DNA of 42,505 bases from a virus. Below, piece after piece: positions 33,091 through 40,566 of the stretch. Both the position numbers and the translations under genes were made by a program. The stretch is from the IMG/VR virus record IMGVR_UViG_3300018080_000054, positions 1-42,505 of that record; one strand, given 5' to 3'. How positions within the stretch are numbered: position 1 is the first letter of the stretch; the number at the start of each line of letters is the position of its first letter. The notes beneath the pieces are model-generated. The model was given only the letters and a program-made list of their open reading frames with translations, made no database searches and was not told the origin of the DNA.

Positions 33091-35092
33091 TTTGACTCCT
33101 TTCATCAATGTATATTGTCTGCCCTTTACACTCTCTTTCTTCAGGAGTGATATAGGTCATATCTTGTAAATCTGGTCCCCAAATGTCGATATCTTGTCTT
33201 ATAGCTTTGGCCCATTCTTGCTGTGTCTCGTCTTCCCAAACCATTTGAAAAGCATCGCTCATGGCCTGGTAAAGAGAGTCCACAGCTTCTAGGTCTAAAG
33301 TGTCTACTTCTGCATAAAGTGCATCGTGGAGGGTGTAGATAATATCAATGCCCCTCATGTATGCATACTTTACTGCTAGTCGCATAATCACTGCCCCATG
33401 GCCTTGGATCGGCATATTAGTTACACTTCGCCAGTTGGGATTATCTCCAAACATGGTCCAACCGTCTGGGAGACTTAAAGGCATCCCAGCTTCAAAATGA
33501 ACGCTCTTAATTTCTTCCACATACTTTGCAAACTTCTTGAATACCTTGAAGAAGCTCTCTTGAAGTTCTCTGGCCTTGTCTTCCGACACTTGCATACCTG
33601 TATCGTTGGAGAGTTTTTTAGCTAGGGCCGTAACACCCATGTTGTACATGATTCCAAGAACTGTTGATTTAAATAGCTGTCTTGTTTGCTTGTGGTCTTC
33701 TTTTTTAGCATCTTTGGGAACTGCTTTTGCTAATTTTGCAAAGTGAAAGTACGGGTCTCCTGAAGTATAGGCCTCATACATATTTTTATCTTTTGAAATA
33801 ATGGCCGAAATGAGGAATTCCTGGGATCCCCAGTCTATTCCCACAATCATTTTCCCTGAATTTGGTTGTATTAAGGCCCTCATCCATGCTGCCTTGAGAG
33901 GGATAAAAGATATGGCCGAAGGTTGTGATCTTGAACTTTGTGATCCGTATATTCCCATCATCGGGCGCACTCGACCATCACTCCCCAGAAAATCAAAAAT
34001 AGTTTTTTTGTTTTTGGCCGTTGCAGGTTTGGGAGCAATCCCATTTAGGGACTGTTTTAGTTTTTTAAATCTAACCATCTGAGCACCGAGACAATCCCTC
34101 GGATAGTCGTGAGAGTAGTTATATTTTTTCTGCCAGGCCTCCAGAGATAATGAGTACTGTCGCTTGGAGGTTTGTTCCCATTCTGCTCTTGAAAACGAGA
34201 CTTCTAGCCACTCCCTAAGCTCTTTCTCTTTTAAAGAAAATGATCCTCTCCGTTTGTTCCACTTGAAAGGCTCAAATGGTAGGTTCTGCTCATTGATATC
34301 GCGACACATATCATTGATGATTTTGCCAACATTATCCCTGAAGTTATAAAGCTGAACAGTGTTGACCGGGTAACCCTTTCTTTCCATCAAGGCCGTTAAA
34401 GCTCCGTATTCTCCAAAGCCTAAAAATGTGGTTACAAATTTCTTATTATCCCAATCTGCAATTTTTAGATATTTCTGCAACCACGCAACTAGCTTTTGAA
34501 AAAGATCTTCCATATGCTCAACATCCTCTTTACAGTAGTCGATGATGGAATTCTTTTGCTCTTCAGTATATGAATCTGGATTTGAAATAATTAAATCGCG
34601 CATTTGGTCCTTGTGTTCAGAATCTCTTCTGATGCCAAGGAGTTTGTAAGTTGCTGCGACTAGAGATTTTTGGGCCTTTTTTGATGAGAAAGATGGATTT
34701 ATTTCTTTCATCCGAGAAGGATAAGTATAGACTTCCTTTCCGTCGATCAACTGCTCTTGATACATAAACCGCTCTTTCTGGTTCAGAAGCATAGCGTACA
34801 TAGTTTTAAGGTCAAACCATCTATAATCTAAGGGATTCAAATCTAGTGCGAGAAATGAGGAACATTCCGCGGGAGCGTACCATGCACAAAATATGGCCCT
34901 TTCTTCCCTTAATTCTTTTAATCTTGCTAGCAATTTGTCACGATCTTCTCCTCCTACTAACCAAAAGCTCTCCGTAGGAGATATCTTTTGTTCTCCTTTG
35001 GAAGATTCAACTCGCTTTATTGCACAAGATACTAAGTTCAACTTAGGTTCTGCTGTACTGTTAAACTCAAAATCTATATGTGCTCGAATCAT
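33059..35092 (-). CDS. DNA polymerase, family A, with 3'-5' exonuclease domain
   Basis: A 677-aa replicative polymerase. The N-terminal exonuclease shows D7/E9 (HIDFEF), D94 (RWFDLKTMY) and YCKEDVEHMEDL with D190. The polymerase domain has motif A IVGIDWGSQE (D420), motif B RQLFKSTVLGIMYNMG (R471, K475, Y483) and motif C YTLHDALYAEV (H589, D590). In motif C the usual Glu after His-Asp is Ala, as in some phage enzymes. It has no 5'-3' exonuclease domain. ggagg precedes the ATG, and it overlaps the upstream helicase by 4 nt. It likely copies the genome with the SF3 helicase and SSB. Confidence 0.95.
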   Translation of the reverse strand: MIRAHIDFEFNSTAEPKLNLVSCAIKRVESSKGEQKISPTESFWLVGGEDRDKLLARLKELREERAIFCAWYAPAECSSFLALDLNPLDYRWFDLKTMYAMLLNQKERFMYQEQLIDGKEVYTYPSRMKEINPSFSSKKAQKSLVAATYKLLGIRRDSEHKDQMRDLIISNPDSYTEEQKNSIIDYCKEDVEHMEDLFQKLVAWLQKYLKIADWDNKKFVTTFLGFGEYGALTALMERKGYPVNTVQLYNFRDNVGKIINDMCRDINEQNLPFEPFKWNKRRGSFSLKEKELREWLEVSFSRAEWEQTSKRQYSLSLEAWQKKYNYSHDYPRDCLGAQMVRFKKLKQSLNGIAPKPATAKNKKTIFDFLGSDGRVRPMMGIYGSQSSRSQPSAISFIPLKAAWMRALIQPNSGKMIVGIDWGSQEFLISAIISKDKNMYEAYTSGDPYFHFAKLAKAVPKDAKKEDHKQTRQLFKSTVLGIMYNMGVTALAKKLSNDTGMQVSEDKARELQESFFKVFKKFAKYVEEIKSVHFEAGMPLSLPDGWTMFGDNPNWRSVTNMPIQGHGAVIMRLAVKYAYMRGIDIIYTLHDALYAEVDTLDLEAVDSLYQAMSDAFQMVWEDETQQEWAKAIRQDIDIWGPDLQDMTYITPEERECKGQTIYIDERSQSDYNRFKKYF

Positions 35093-36573
35093 AAGTCCTC
35101 CAAGTCAGAATATTCCACTTTTGTAAGAATTTCAGGGTTTAGAAAGTATGTGGCCTCTAAAGCATTTTTTGACTCGTAATCAACCAGAACTTCATGGCCA
35201 TTGTGTTTGTAGTGAGTGAGAAAGTGTTTTATAGCTATTGGACTCGGTATATCTTTCTTAGAATAAGGAGATCCTTTTCGGAATATTTCTCCAATCTCAG
35301 TATATTTAACTTCTTTTCGATCTTGTGAAGTTACATACACAATTAAAAATCTATAAAATTTGGAAACGCTTGTGGATACTAGATCATAAAAATGTTGGTT
35401 CTTAAGAGGTTCATAACGGCTGTATGTAGGCTCTAAATACCTAAAGAAGTTGAAAACTTTTGCAAGACATTGGGGATCGACAATATCCTTTTGCAATTGT
35501 TCCGCAAACTCCCTTCCAAAAACATCTTCAACTTTTTGGTCACATATTTTAGGAGTAGATATTCTTCGATCTTCGGGATAGATCACAAAATGATGTGATT
35601 GGTTATTTACTAAAACAAAAGAGGCCTTATTTTGTTTTGTTGATTGTTCTATATTTTTCTTCTCTGTACCTACATAGTCATTAGCTATGGCCTTTAAAGT
35701 ACTTTTTTCTTGTTCAGTTACACAACGAAACTCATCTGCAAAGATTAGTTTATTTTCACAAAGATAGTCGTTAAATTTATCGTTAAGAAAGGAACCTTTT
35801 ACAATGTGAAAGTTATCAAACCCGACAAGATGGCACATCAACATGGCCAAAGTAGTTTTACCTGTTCCTTGCTCACCTGATAGATATAGAAATGTTTCAT
35901 TCCTGGAAAATATTAAATAGTGTATCCATCCATAAACATAATCTAAGTCATTTTTGTCTGGGAAAAGGTGGAGGAATAATTTCTGAATACGTTCTGGAAG
36001 AAAAGCTTCAGCATCGTCTAAATGATTCCAATATTCCGGAGGTTCTGCGATATTAATTTCTTGTATACATTCTTTCATACTTGGAGAGTTCAGCTCTAAA
36101 CACTCATCATCGTAACTAGGTTTATAAACAAGTTTGCAAGGTTTTGCTCTGGAATATAGGTAGTTAGTAATTTTCTGATTGTATCGTCTAAGATAGTTTG
36201 TAGCTTTTTTAAGTACTAGTCTGTGACTTTCAACATCAGCGACTATATATTCTCCAGATTCGATATCGTAGAACATATCTAAATTAGGACCGCCTAATAG
36301 TTCTTCAACAGTTTGTAGCTTTTCTTCCTCTTTATCATCTTCTTCTTTTTGAGCATAAAGAGTAGACAACTTTTCTGGTAAATCTGCATCCATTAATAAC
36401 GGAAGTAGGTTTGGATCATTTTGAGCGTAAGGGCCCAAAATTCTAAGGACTTCTTTTTCGTTAAAGTGGGTCTCGCCAGACTGGGGAGTTTTTATGTATA
36501 CTTTACTGCGTCTTTTTGATACAAGAATTCCATCAGCACTAAGTGCCGAGAATAGAGTTTTTAATAAGGTCAT
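35089..36573 (-). CDS. SF3 replicative helicase, D5-like (possible primase-helicase)
   Basis: A 494-aa protein, first gene of the replication operon. Superfamily 3 motifs: Walker A GEQGTGKT (233-240), Walker B KLIFADEF (D280, E281), motif C FVLVNNQSHH (N323, N324) and an Arg finger in EDRR (336-337). The N-terminal ~180 residues show no recognisable primase active site, and no other primase gene is visible, so priming may use a diverged domain here or host primase. The C-terminal ~100 residues look like a winged-helix DNA-binding part. SF3 helicases often open a viral origin. aaaggaa precedes the ATG. Confidence 0.9.
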   Translation of the reverse strand: MTLLKTLFSALSADGILVSKRRSKVYIKTPQSGETHFNEKEVLRILGPYAQNDPNLLPLLMDADLPEKLSTLYAQKEEDDKEEEKLQTVEELLGGPNLDMFYDIESGEYIVADVESHRLVLKKATNYLRRYNQKITNYLYSRAKPCKLVYKPSYDDECLELNSPSMKECIQEINIAEPPEYWNHLDDAEAFLPERIQKLFLHLFPDKNDLDYVYGWIHYLIFSRNETFLYLSGEQGTGKTTLAMLMCHLVGFDNFHIVKGSFLNDKFNDYLCENKLIFADEFRCVTEQEKSTLKAIANDYVGTEKKNIEQSTKQNKASFVLVNNQSHHFVIYPEDRRISTPKICDQKVEDVFGREFAEQLQKDIVDPQCLAKVFNFFRYLEPTYSRYEPLKNQHFYDLVSTSVSKFYRFLIVYVTSQDRKEVKYTEIGEIFRKGSPYSKKDIPSPIAIKHFLTHYKHNGHEVLVDYESKNALEATYFLNPEILTKVEYSDLEDL

Positions 36574-37131
36574 GTTTTAAATTCCTTTATAATTGTCAGT
36601 TAATAAGGGTTTGAATCATGGCCTTTTTCATTTCCTAAGTAAAGATTATTTCTTTTTCCTTACCCAAAACATGGCCGCGACTAGATCCAAATCGACTTTT
36701 ATAAAGAAAACATCGAACTATTTTGAAATACGATCGTCAAACTAAAAATATTTAGTATTTAAGATTTAGTGCCAAAATTTTAAAGCTTAGTAAGACGCTT
36801 TGTCCAAATTAAACCTTTTTTGAACCACATCTAAAAATCACCAAATTACAAAAACTGCTAAAAACCGTAACATTTTTGAAAAATATCGACTTTTGACCCT
36901 GCATCAAATTTTAGCTCTGACACACCCAGACTTAAATAAATGAAAAATTTTAACGCTCTGAGCCTAGTCTGTTTTTAGTTAAGTATTTGATATCATAGGA
37001 CCACATATTTGGGTGTGTCTTCTCTAATGCTATATTAGAAGAGATAAAGTATAAAACATAAGAAAACACGAGAAATAAGGGGGTGAGTAGGGACATGACA
37101 ATCCCCAACTTCACTTTGTGGTGAATAGATT
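36574..37131. other. AT-rich gene-free region, candidate origin or control region
   Basis: 558 bases contain no gene I can support. It is very AT-rich, with many A and T runs around 36720-36990. An inverted repeat gacacaccca (36919-36928) / tgggtgtgtc (37010-37019) spans 91 bp. Inside lie gctctga at 36914-36920 and again at 36955-36961. A hairpin at about 37019-37045 has arms tcttctctaat and attagaagaga with one mismatch. It lies just upstream of the SF3 helicase gene, so it must hold the replication promoter unless transcription reads through from 38269, and it is a reasonable origin candidate. Confidence 0.5.
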
Positions 37132-37458
37132 TTATTTAGGGTTAATTTTTAAAAGTTTATTTGCTGTTTCTTTTTCAAAGACTCTGGCCTTAGAATCTCT
37201 GACCATTTCTTCTACTCCTTGCAAAACCCTTAGTGCATTTTCAGTTTGATCCGCCTCGGCAAATGACATGACTATTCCGTACAATATTGCCAATGTTGCA
37301 TCAGCAGAAACAGTCGGCTCCATTTGATCACCTTGATCTATAAAAAAAGCTGAAATCGACTGCGACATTAAGTTCGCCAAGTTGTTTATATTTTCACGAT
37401 GTTCTGACTCAGGGTTAAAAGGTCGGTAAAACGTTTTAAATTTTCTTTTGTCATTCAT
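37132..37458 (-). CDS. Hypothetical protein downstream of the phosphatase
   Basis: The product is 108 aa from ATG 37458, with ggag at the right distance. The frame extends upstream to 37491, inside the phosphatase gene. It is a mostly helical, acidic protein (NINNLANLMSQSISAFFIDQG; SADATLAILYGIVMSFAEADQTENALRVLQG). It overlaps the phosphatase stop by 8 nt and is probably co-expressed with it. No family is recognised. Confidence 0.65.
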   Translation of the reverse strand: MNDKRKFKTFYRPFNPESEHRENINNLANLMSQSISAFFIDQGDQMEPTVSADATLAILYGIVMSFAEADQTENALRVLQGVEEMVRDSKARVFEKETANKLLKINPK

Positions 37459-38269
37459 ACAATCTCCATAATTCTTCGTTATTAATGCCAAAAAAGGCCC
37501 AGGAACCGTCGTAAACTAAAAAGCCTAACTTGGACACTCCCCAAGTCTTTTCTCTCACCTGATCAAAATCTCGAAGTTTAGCACCTGCTCCAGTTATGAA
37601 ATGATGAGTGTTCTTAGTTTTCCCCTCATATGAGAGATGATGATCATGACCTGCCACTACTGCATCAAAATTAAGTTGTAGGATTTCTTCATAAAAATCT
37701 TTACGTTTGCCGGTTGCGTCGCCGTGTTCGCCTTGGGAAAGATAAGGATGATGGCCTACAAGAATGGTTTTTGGACAAGGGTAATCATTTTTAACAACCC
37801 TTAGCCAGTCAACTTGCTCATCTAGGCCTTTATTTGTGTCCAGAACGAATATACAGGCAGATTTTGTGACTACTTGGTAAAAATAGTTGGGAAATTGTAC
37901 ATTTTTGAAGGGTTTTACGATTTCAAGGTATAAAGATTGACGACCATAGTAGTCATGATTGCCTAAAGCGAGGAAAATCTCCGATTTCTGGCGCAAAGAC
38001 TCGAATGGGCGCAAGAATTTCTTCTTGAACGCATTAGATTTCTTGCTCCAGATGCCGATGGGATAAATTATGTCTCCAGCGATAAAGACTGCATCGCAAT
38101 TGGCCTTTTCCATGGCCCTAGCAACCTCGTATTGCTCTTTTTCACCGGTTCCAGTGTCTCCTACGAAGCAAAGTTTCTCAGCGTGGGGCCTTGATAAAAG
38201 TTTGTTATCGGTAGTTTGAATCGAACTGCAACTTATGAGCAGTGGTAATAACAAATTGAAAATTTTCAC
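37451..38269 (-). CDS. Predicted lipoprotein metallophosphatase, purple/tartrate-resistant acid phosphatase type
   Basis: A 272-aa protein with a GTG start after aaaaggag. Residues 1-14 are a lipoprotein signal with lipobox L-I-S-C14, and Ser follows the Cys, which in Escherichia coli rules favours the outer membrane. The calcineurin-like metal site is complete: GDTG (D38), GDIIY (D66, Y69), GNHD (N104, H105), then VGHHPYLS and AGHDHHLSY. This order, with GDxxY and GHDHxLxY, is typical of tartrate-resistant/purple acid phosphatases. It would act in the periplasm or at the outer membrane on phosphate esters. Why a phage carries it is unknown: phosphate scavenging, envelope change or exclusion of other phages. 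Confidence 0.85.
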   Translation of the reverse strand: MKIFNLLLPLLISCSSIQTTDNKLLSRPHAEKLCFVGDTGTGEKEQYEVARAMEKANCDAVFIAGDIIYPIGIWSKKSNAFKKKFLRPFESLRQKSEIFLALGNHDYYGRQSLYLEIVKPFKNVQFPNYFYQVVTKSACIFVLDTNKGLDEQVDWLRVVKNDYPCPKTILVGHHPYLSQGEHGDATGKRKDFYEEILQLNFDAVVAGHDHHLSYEGKTKNTHHFITGAGAKLRDFDQVREKTWGVSKLGFLVYDGSWAFFGINNEELWRLYE

Positions 38270-38343
38270 ATATTCTCCTTTTTTAGTAAGTAGTTTACGA
38301 ATCTAAACATAAATTGTTTAGTAGTAAGTATTTTGGAGGACCG
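38270..38343. promoter_or_regulatory. Divergent intergenic region with operator-like inverted repeat
   Basis: These 74 bases separate the leftward phosphatase gene from the rightward nuclease gene. ctaaaca (38303-38309) and tgtttag (38315-38321) form an inverted repeat with a 5-nt spacer. tagtaagta occurs at 38284-38292 and again at 38322-38330. Both promoters should be here, though no clear -35/-10 pair is visible; the dyad is a good candidate operator. Confidence 0.5.
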
Positions 38344-38772
38344 ATGGAAGAGAAAAAACTGCCCAAAGGTAGAAGCAGTAAGACAAAGGGCTATAGCAGA
38401 AGACGCGGCCATGCTTACGAAAGAACTGTTGCAAATATCTTTAAAGAAATCTTTCCTAACGCTAAAAGACATTTAGAATATCAGGCCAGTGAAGCGCAAG
38501 GGTTTGATTTAGATGGAACTGGTAATTTGCTAATTCAATGCAAGAGGTACGCAAAGTATGTAAATCCTTCAAAAATCGAGGAAGTTAAGAAGGCCAATAA
38601 AGATCAAATACCTGTTTTAGTGACCCAGGGGGACTATAAGAAGTCTGTTGCAGTCCTATACTTAGACGACTTCATTCGTATTCTAAAAGATGTAGGTGAA
38701 GCGTACTACAACGAAAACGAAAGCTATGTAGAAAAAGAAAGAGAAATAAAATTAGCTTGCCAAAAAGATTAA
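38344..38772 (+). CDS. Holliday-junction-resolvase-like PD-(D/E)XK nuclease
   Basis: The product is 142 aa from ATG 38344, with ggagga just upstream. The pattern fits small archaeal Hjc-type or Mrr-like nucleases: a basic N-terminus (KTKGYSRRRGHAYERTVANIF) with E26, then GFDLDG with D55, then LLIQCKRYAKY with K67. The acidic residue before Lys is replaced by Gln (QxK), as in Mrr-type nucleases. A likely role is resolving branched DNA before packaging. It heads a rightward set of small genes and stands opposite the phosphatase gene. Confidence 0.8.
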   Translation: MEEKKLPKGRSSKTKGYSRRRGHAYERTVANIFKEIFPNAKRHLEYQASEAQGFDLDGTGNLLIQCKRYAKYVNPSKIEEVKKANKDQIPVLVTQGDYKKSVAVLYLDDFIRILKDVGEAYYNENESYVEKEREIKLACQKD

Positions 38773-38822
38773 CTGATAAGAAAACAAATATGGCGCAATT
38801 AACTTGTGCCTCTCTGAAAACA

Positions 38823-38890
38823 CACTAGCGACGTAGTTTTAAAAAATTTTTTAATCTTGAAAAGAAGGCCATAAGATTACGTCGCTAGTG
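38823..38890. repeat. 13-bp perfect inverted repeat with nested arms
   Basis: cactagcgacgta (38823-38835) is perfectly complementary to tacgtcgctagtg (38878-38890) across a 42-nt AT-rich spacer. A nested pair, taatctt (38852-38858) and aagatta (38873-38879), overlaps the right arm by two bases, so the two structures compete. There is no T tract. It could be a protein-binding dyad, a recombination site or a switch in the leader of the small genes that follow. Confidence 0.75.
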
Positions 38891-38911
38891 GAGCTAAAAA
38901 GGGTATTAAGT

Positions 38912-38971
38912 ATGAGTAAATCTGAAAGCGTTACTTTCCTCCAGAAAATATTTAGCTATGGACCCGCATAA
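38912..38971 (+). CDS. Possible 19-residue leader peptide
   Basis: ATG 38912 opens a 19-codon frame (MSKSESVTFLQKIFSYGPA). It is preceded by aaaagggtattaagt, the same 15 bases that overlap the GTG start at 41749 on the other strand, suggesting a real initiation site. Its end overlaps the start of the 35-aa membrane gene. It may serve only to bring ribosomes to that gene. Confidence 0.35.
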   Translation: MSKSESVTFLQKIFSYGPA

Positions 38972-39065
38972 ATTCGTAAATGTTATTTGCGATATTTTAT
39001 TTGTAGGTATTGTCTTAGCGACACTGACTAAAATTTTTCGTTTTATTTTCTGGGAGTATCTATGA
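38958..39065 (+). CDS. Small single-pass membrane protein
   Basis: A 35-aa frame (MDPHKFVNVICDILFVGIV then LATLTKIFRFIFWEYL) that is almost entirely one hydrophobic helix with basic residues near its end. Its TGA overlaps the next ATG (ATGA at 39062-39065), the coupling used across this genome, which supports it as real despite its size and lack of a strong ribosome site. The function is unknown; small membrane proteins next to phage nucleases often act on the host envelope or defence. Confidence 0.5.
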   Translation: MDPHKFVNVICDILFVGIVLATLTKIFRFIFWEYL

Positions 39066-39322
39066 AAGATGTTAATCAAAAATGGGTGTTGTGTAACTTT
39101 AAATCCCCTGCTGAGGATTTTAGGCCTATGGGCTTTCCTCCTCCAGGACCGTACTGGTGTGCAGGTTTAGACAGTGATGAATGTTGGGATATTGTTGCGT
39201 ATGTTAGAAAACCAAAAGAAGTCTCTATGTATTGGCCGGAGGCATTCGACATAGTTACTGAGGTGGTGGATAAGATTGAGTATAGCGATAGTAGACCTAG
39301 ACCTGAATGGTGGGATGGTTAG
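39062..39322 (+). CDS. Small Trp/Cys-containing hypothetical protein
   Basis: An 86-aa protein rich in Pro, Asp and Trp (MGFPPPGPYWCAGLDSDECWD; PRPEWWDG) with three cysteines. gggag lies before the ATG. It is not recognised and has no membrane segment. It is coupled to the preceding membrane peptide. Confidence 0.65.
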   Translation: MKDVNQKWVLCNFKSPAEDFRPMGFPPPGPYWCAGLDSDECWDIVAYVRKPKEVSMYWPEAFDIVTEVVDKIEYSDSRPRPEWWDG

Positions 39323-39351
39323 ATGTTAGCTAAGATTTTGAGTATTTAAAT

Positions 39352-39585
39352 ATGAAATTTGAAGAACGCATTGATAAAGCAATTAGCTTCATATTGAAAA
39401 TTGTAGCTATTACTATAGTTACACTGATCTACGAGATGTTTTTGCACATGATCTATACTTCTATTCAAAGCGGTAAATATTTAATGTCCCTACCTGGGTT
39501 TTTTGGAATTATAGCGTCGACTATTATTGTTCTTTTTGAAGTTAGGAGCTTAAAACATAGGAAAAAGAATGATTATGAATCTTAA
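39352..39585 (+). CDS. Two-helix membrane protein
   Basis: A 77-aa protein with two hydrophobic segments (residues ~11-34, ISFILKIVAITIVTLIYEMFL; and ~44-62, LPGFFGIIASTIIVLFEV), followed by a basic tail (KHRKKNDYES). Both ends are probably cytoplasmic. It overlaps the next gene. No family is recognised; a holin-like or exclusion role is possible but unsupported. Confidence 0.62.
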   Translation: MKFEERIDKAISFILKIVAITIVTLIYEMFLHMIYTSIQSGKYLMSLPGFFGIIASTIIVLFEVRSLKHRKKNDYES

Positions 39586-39901
39586 AGAGTTACAAAGATT
39601 TCGTCTTTTTGAAGAACAATATAAAACTCTTGACCCAGAGTTTAAGCGTCGAGTTGCTAGTAAAGTAGGGAAAATTGGAGAAACTTTAATTGAAGAGTGT
39701 TTCGACAGAGCTGATAGTGAAGAAATAAAAGCTATAGAGCTTGCTTATCTTATCGAGAAACTTTCCAAGCTAAATTTAGAGTTTGTAAAAGCTTTAAAGA
39801 AAGCTGAAGAAGGTGAAGCTATCCTGCTTGTAGTTTTAGCTGCTATGAATTCAGATTTAGAGGAATGTTTAAAGGAGTTAAAAGATGGAAAACGTGACTA
39901 G
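39569..39901 (+). CDS. Helical hypothetical protein
   Basis: The product is 110 aa from ATG 39569, or 108 aa from ATG 39575, for which aggaaaaag is better placed. It is a charged, all-helical Lys/Glu/Leu protein (KVGKIGETLIEECFDRADSEEIKAIELAYLIEKLSKL). It overlaps its neighbours by 17 nt on each side. Not recognised. Confidence 0.62.
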   Translation: MIMNLKELQRFRLFEEQYKTLDPEFKRRVASKVGKIGETLIEECFDRADSEEIKAIELAYLIEKLSKLNLEFVKALKKAEEGEAILLVVLAAMNSDLEECLKELKDGKRD

Positions 39902-40046
39902 TGTATATTTAGATGAAAAATTAGATAATTCTTATAATCTATCAGAGATAAAGCAGTTACTAGAAATCAGAAACTCTCATCCTACAGAAGACTATGATCA
40001 TTCTTTTGATTCAAATAAAAAGATAGAAGGGAAATGGGCAGAGTGA
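39885..40046 (+). CDS. Small acidic protein
   Basis: A 53-aa frame (ENVTSVYLDEKLDNSYNLSE near the start; ends KKIEGKWAE) with ggag 9 nt before the ATG. It overlaps the previous gene by 17 nt and the following frame at its end. The acidic, Tyr/Asn/Asp-rich product is unrecognised. Confidence 0.55.
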   Translation: MENVTSVYLDEKLDNSYNLSEIKQLLEIRNSHPTEDYDHSFDSNKKIEGKWAE

Positions 40047-40381
40047 TGGATGGCTTAAATAGAGAGTTGCTATACGGTTTAGAGTTGAAACAAGAGATAT
40101 CCGCAATTGAGAAAGTTTCAAACAAACTCCTAGAAGATTTGTCAGATACCGAGGTAGTTAAGTCATGGGCCACAGAAGAAAAATACTTACAAAGAGAATT
40201 ATATCGGATTGTTTTACAGATTATTAAGTCTGGAGATTTAATAACTCATACTTATCAAGGCAATCAGGGAATTTTGCTAACTTATATACCTTATCGAGAT
40301 TTATATAAGTTACAAACCAACCAAGGCCTAGCTGAACAAAAATTAGAGAAAATTAAGAATATTATAGAGGATAAATTTTGA
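40034..40381 (+). CDS. Helical hypothetical protein
   Basis: The product is 115 aa from ATG 40034; ATG 40046, which overlaps the previous stop by one base, is equally likely (111 aa). It is mostly helical (RELLYGLELKQEISAIEKVSNKLLEDLSD), with a beta-hairpin-like middle (LITHTYQGNQGILLTYIPY). Not recognised. Confidence 0.62.
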   Translation: MGRVMDGLNRELLYGLELKQEISAIEKVSNKLLEDLSDTEVVKSWATEEKYLQRELYRIVLQIIKSGDLITHTYQGNQGILLTYIPYRDLYKLQTNQGLAEQKLEKIKNIIEDKF

Positions 40382-40400
40382 GGGGGAATTAAACACCTAA

Positions 40401-40436
40401 TTTTATACTGGGGGGAGGGTATAAAACCCTTTTTTA
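40401..40436 (+). terminator. Hairpin / probable terminator
   Basis: ttttatac (40401-40408) pairs with gtataaaa (40419-40426) around a G-rich loop. Overlapping it, aggg (40416-40419) and ccct (40427-40430) form a short stem followed by tttttt. Both lie about 20-35 nt after the stop at 40381, and the second matches a weak terminator. Confidence 0.5.
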
Positions 40437-40566
40437 GGCCTATACTTCGACACTTGGAAAATTTTTAAGAGGATTACACTCAACAAAAACTATACCGCTC
40501 ATTGATCAATTGAATTTTTAGATATAAATGTTTTGGATTGAAGTTTTCTACATCGGAACTTTATAG

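Noticed and set aside
32951-33169. 72-aa plus-strand frame opposite the polymerase end
   Set aside because: Antisense to two supported overlapping genes, with no ribosome site.
38266-38472. 68-aa minus-strand frame across the divergent promoter
   Set aside because: It covers the nuclease start and the intergenic dyad, has no ribosome site of note and lies opposite a well-supported gene.
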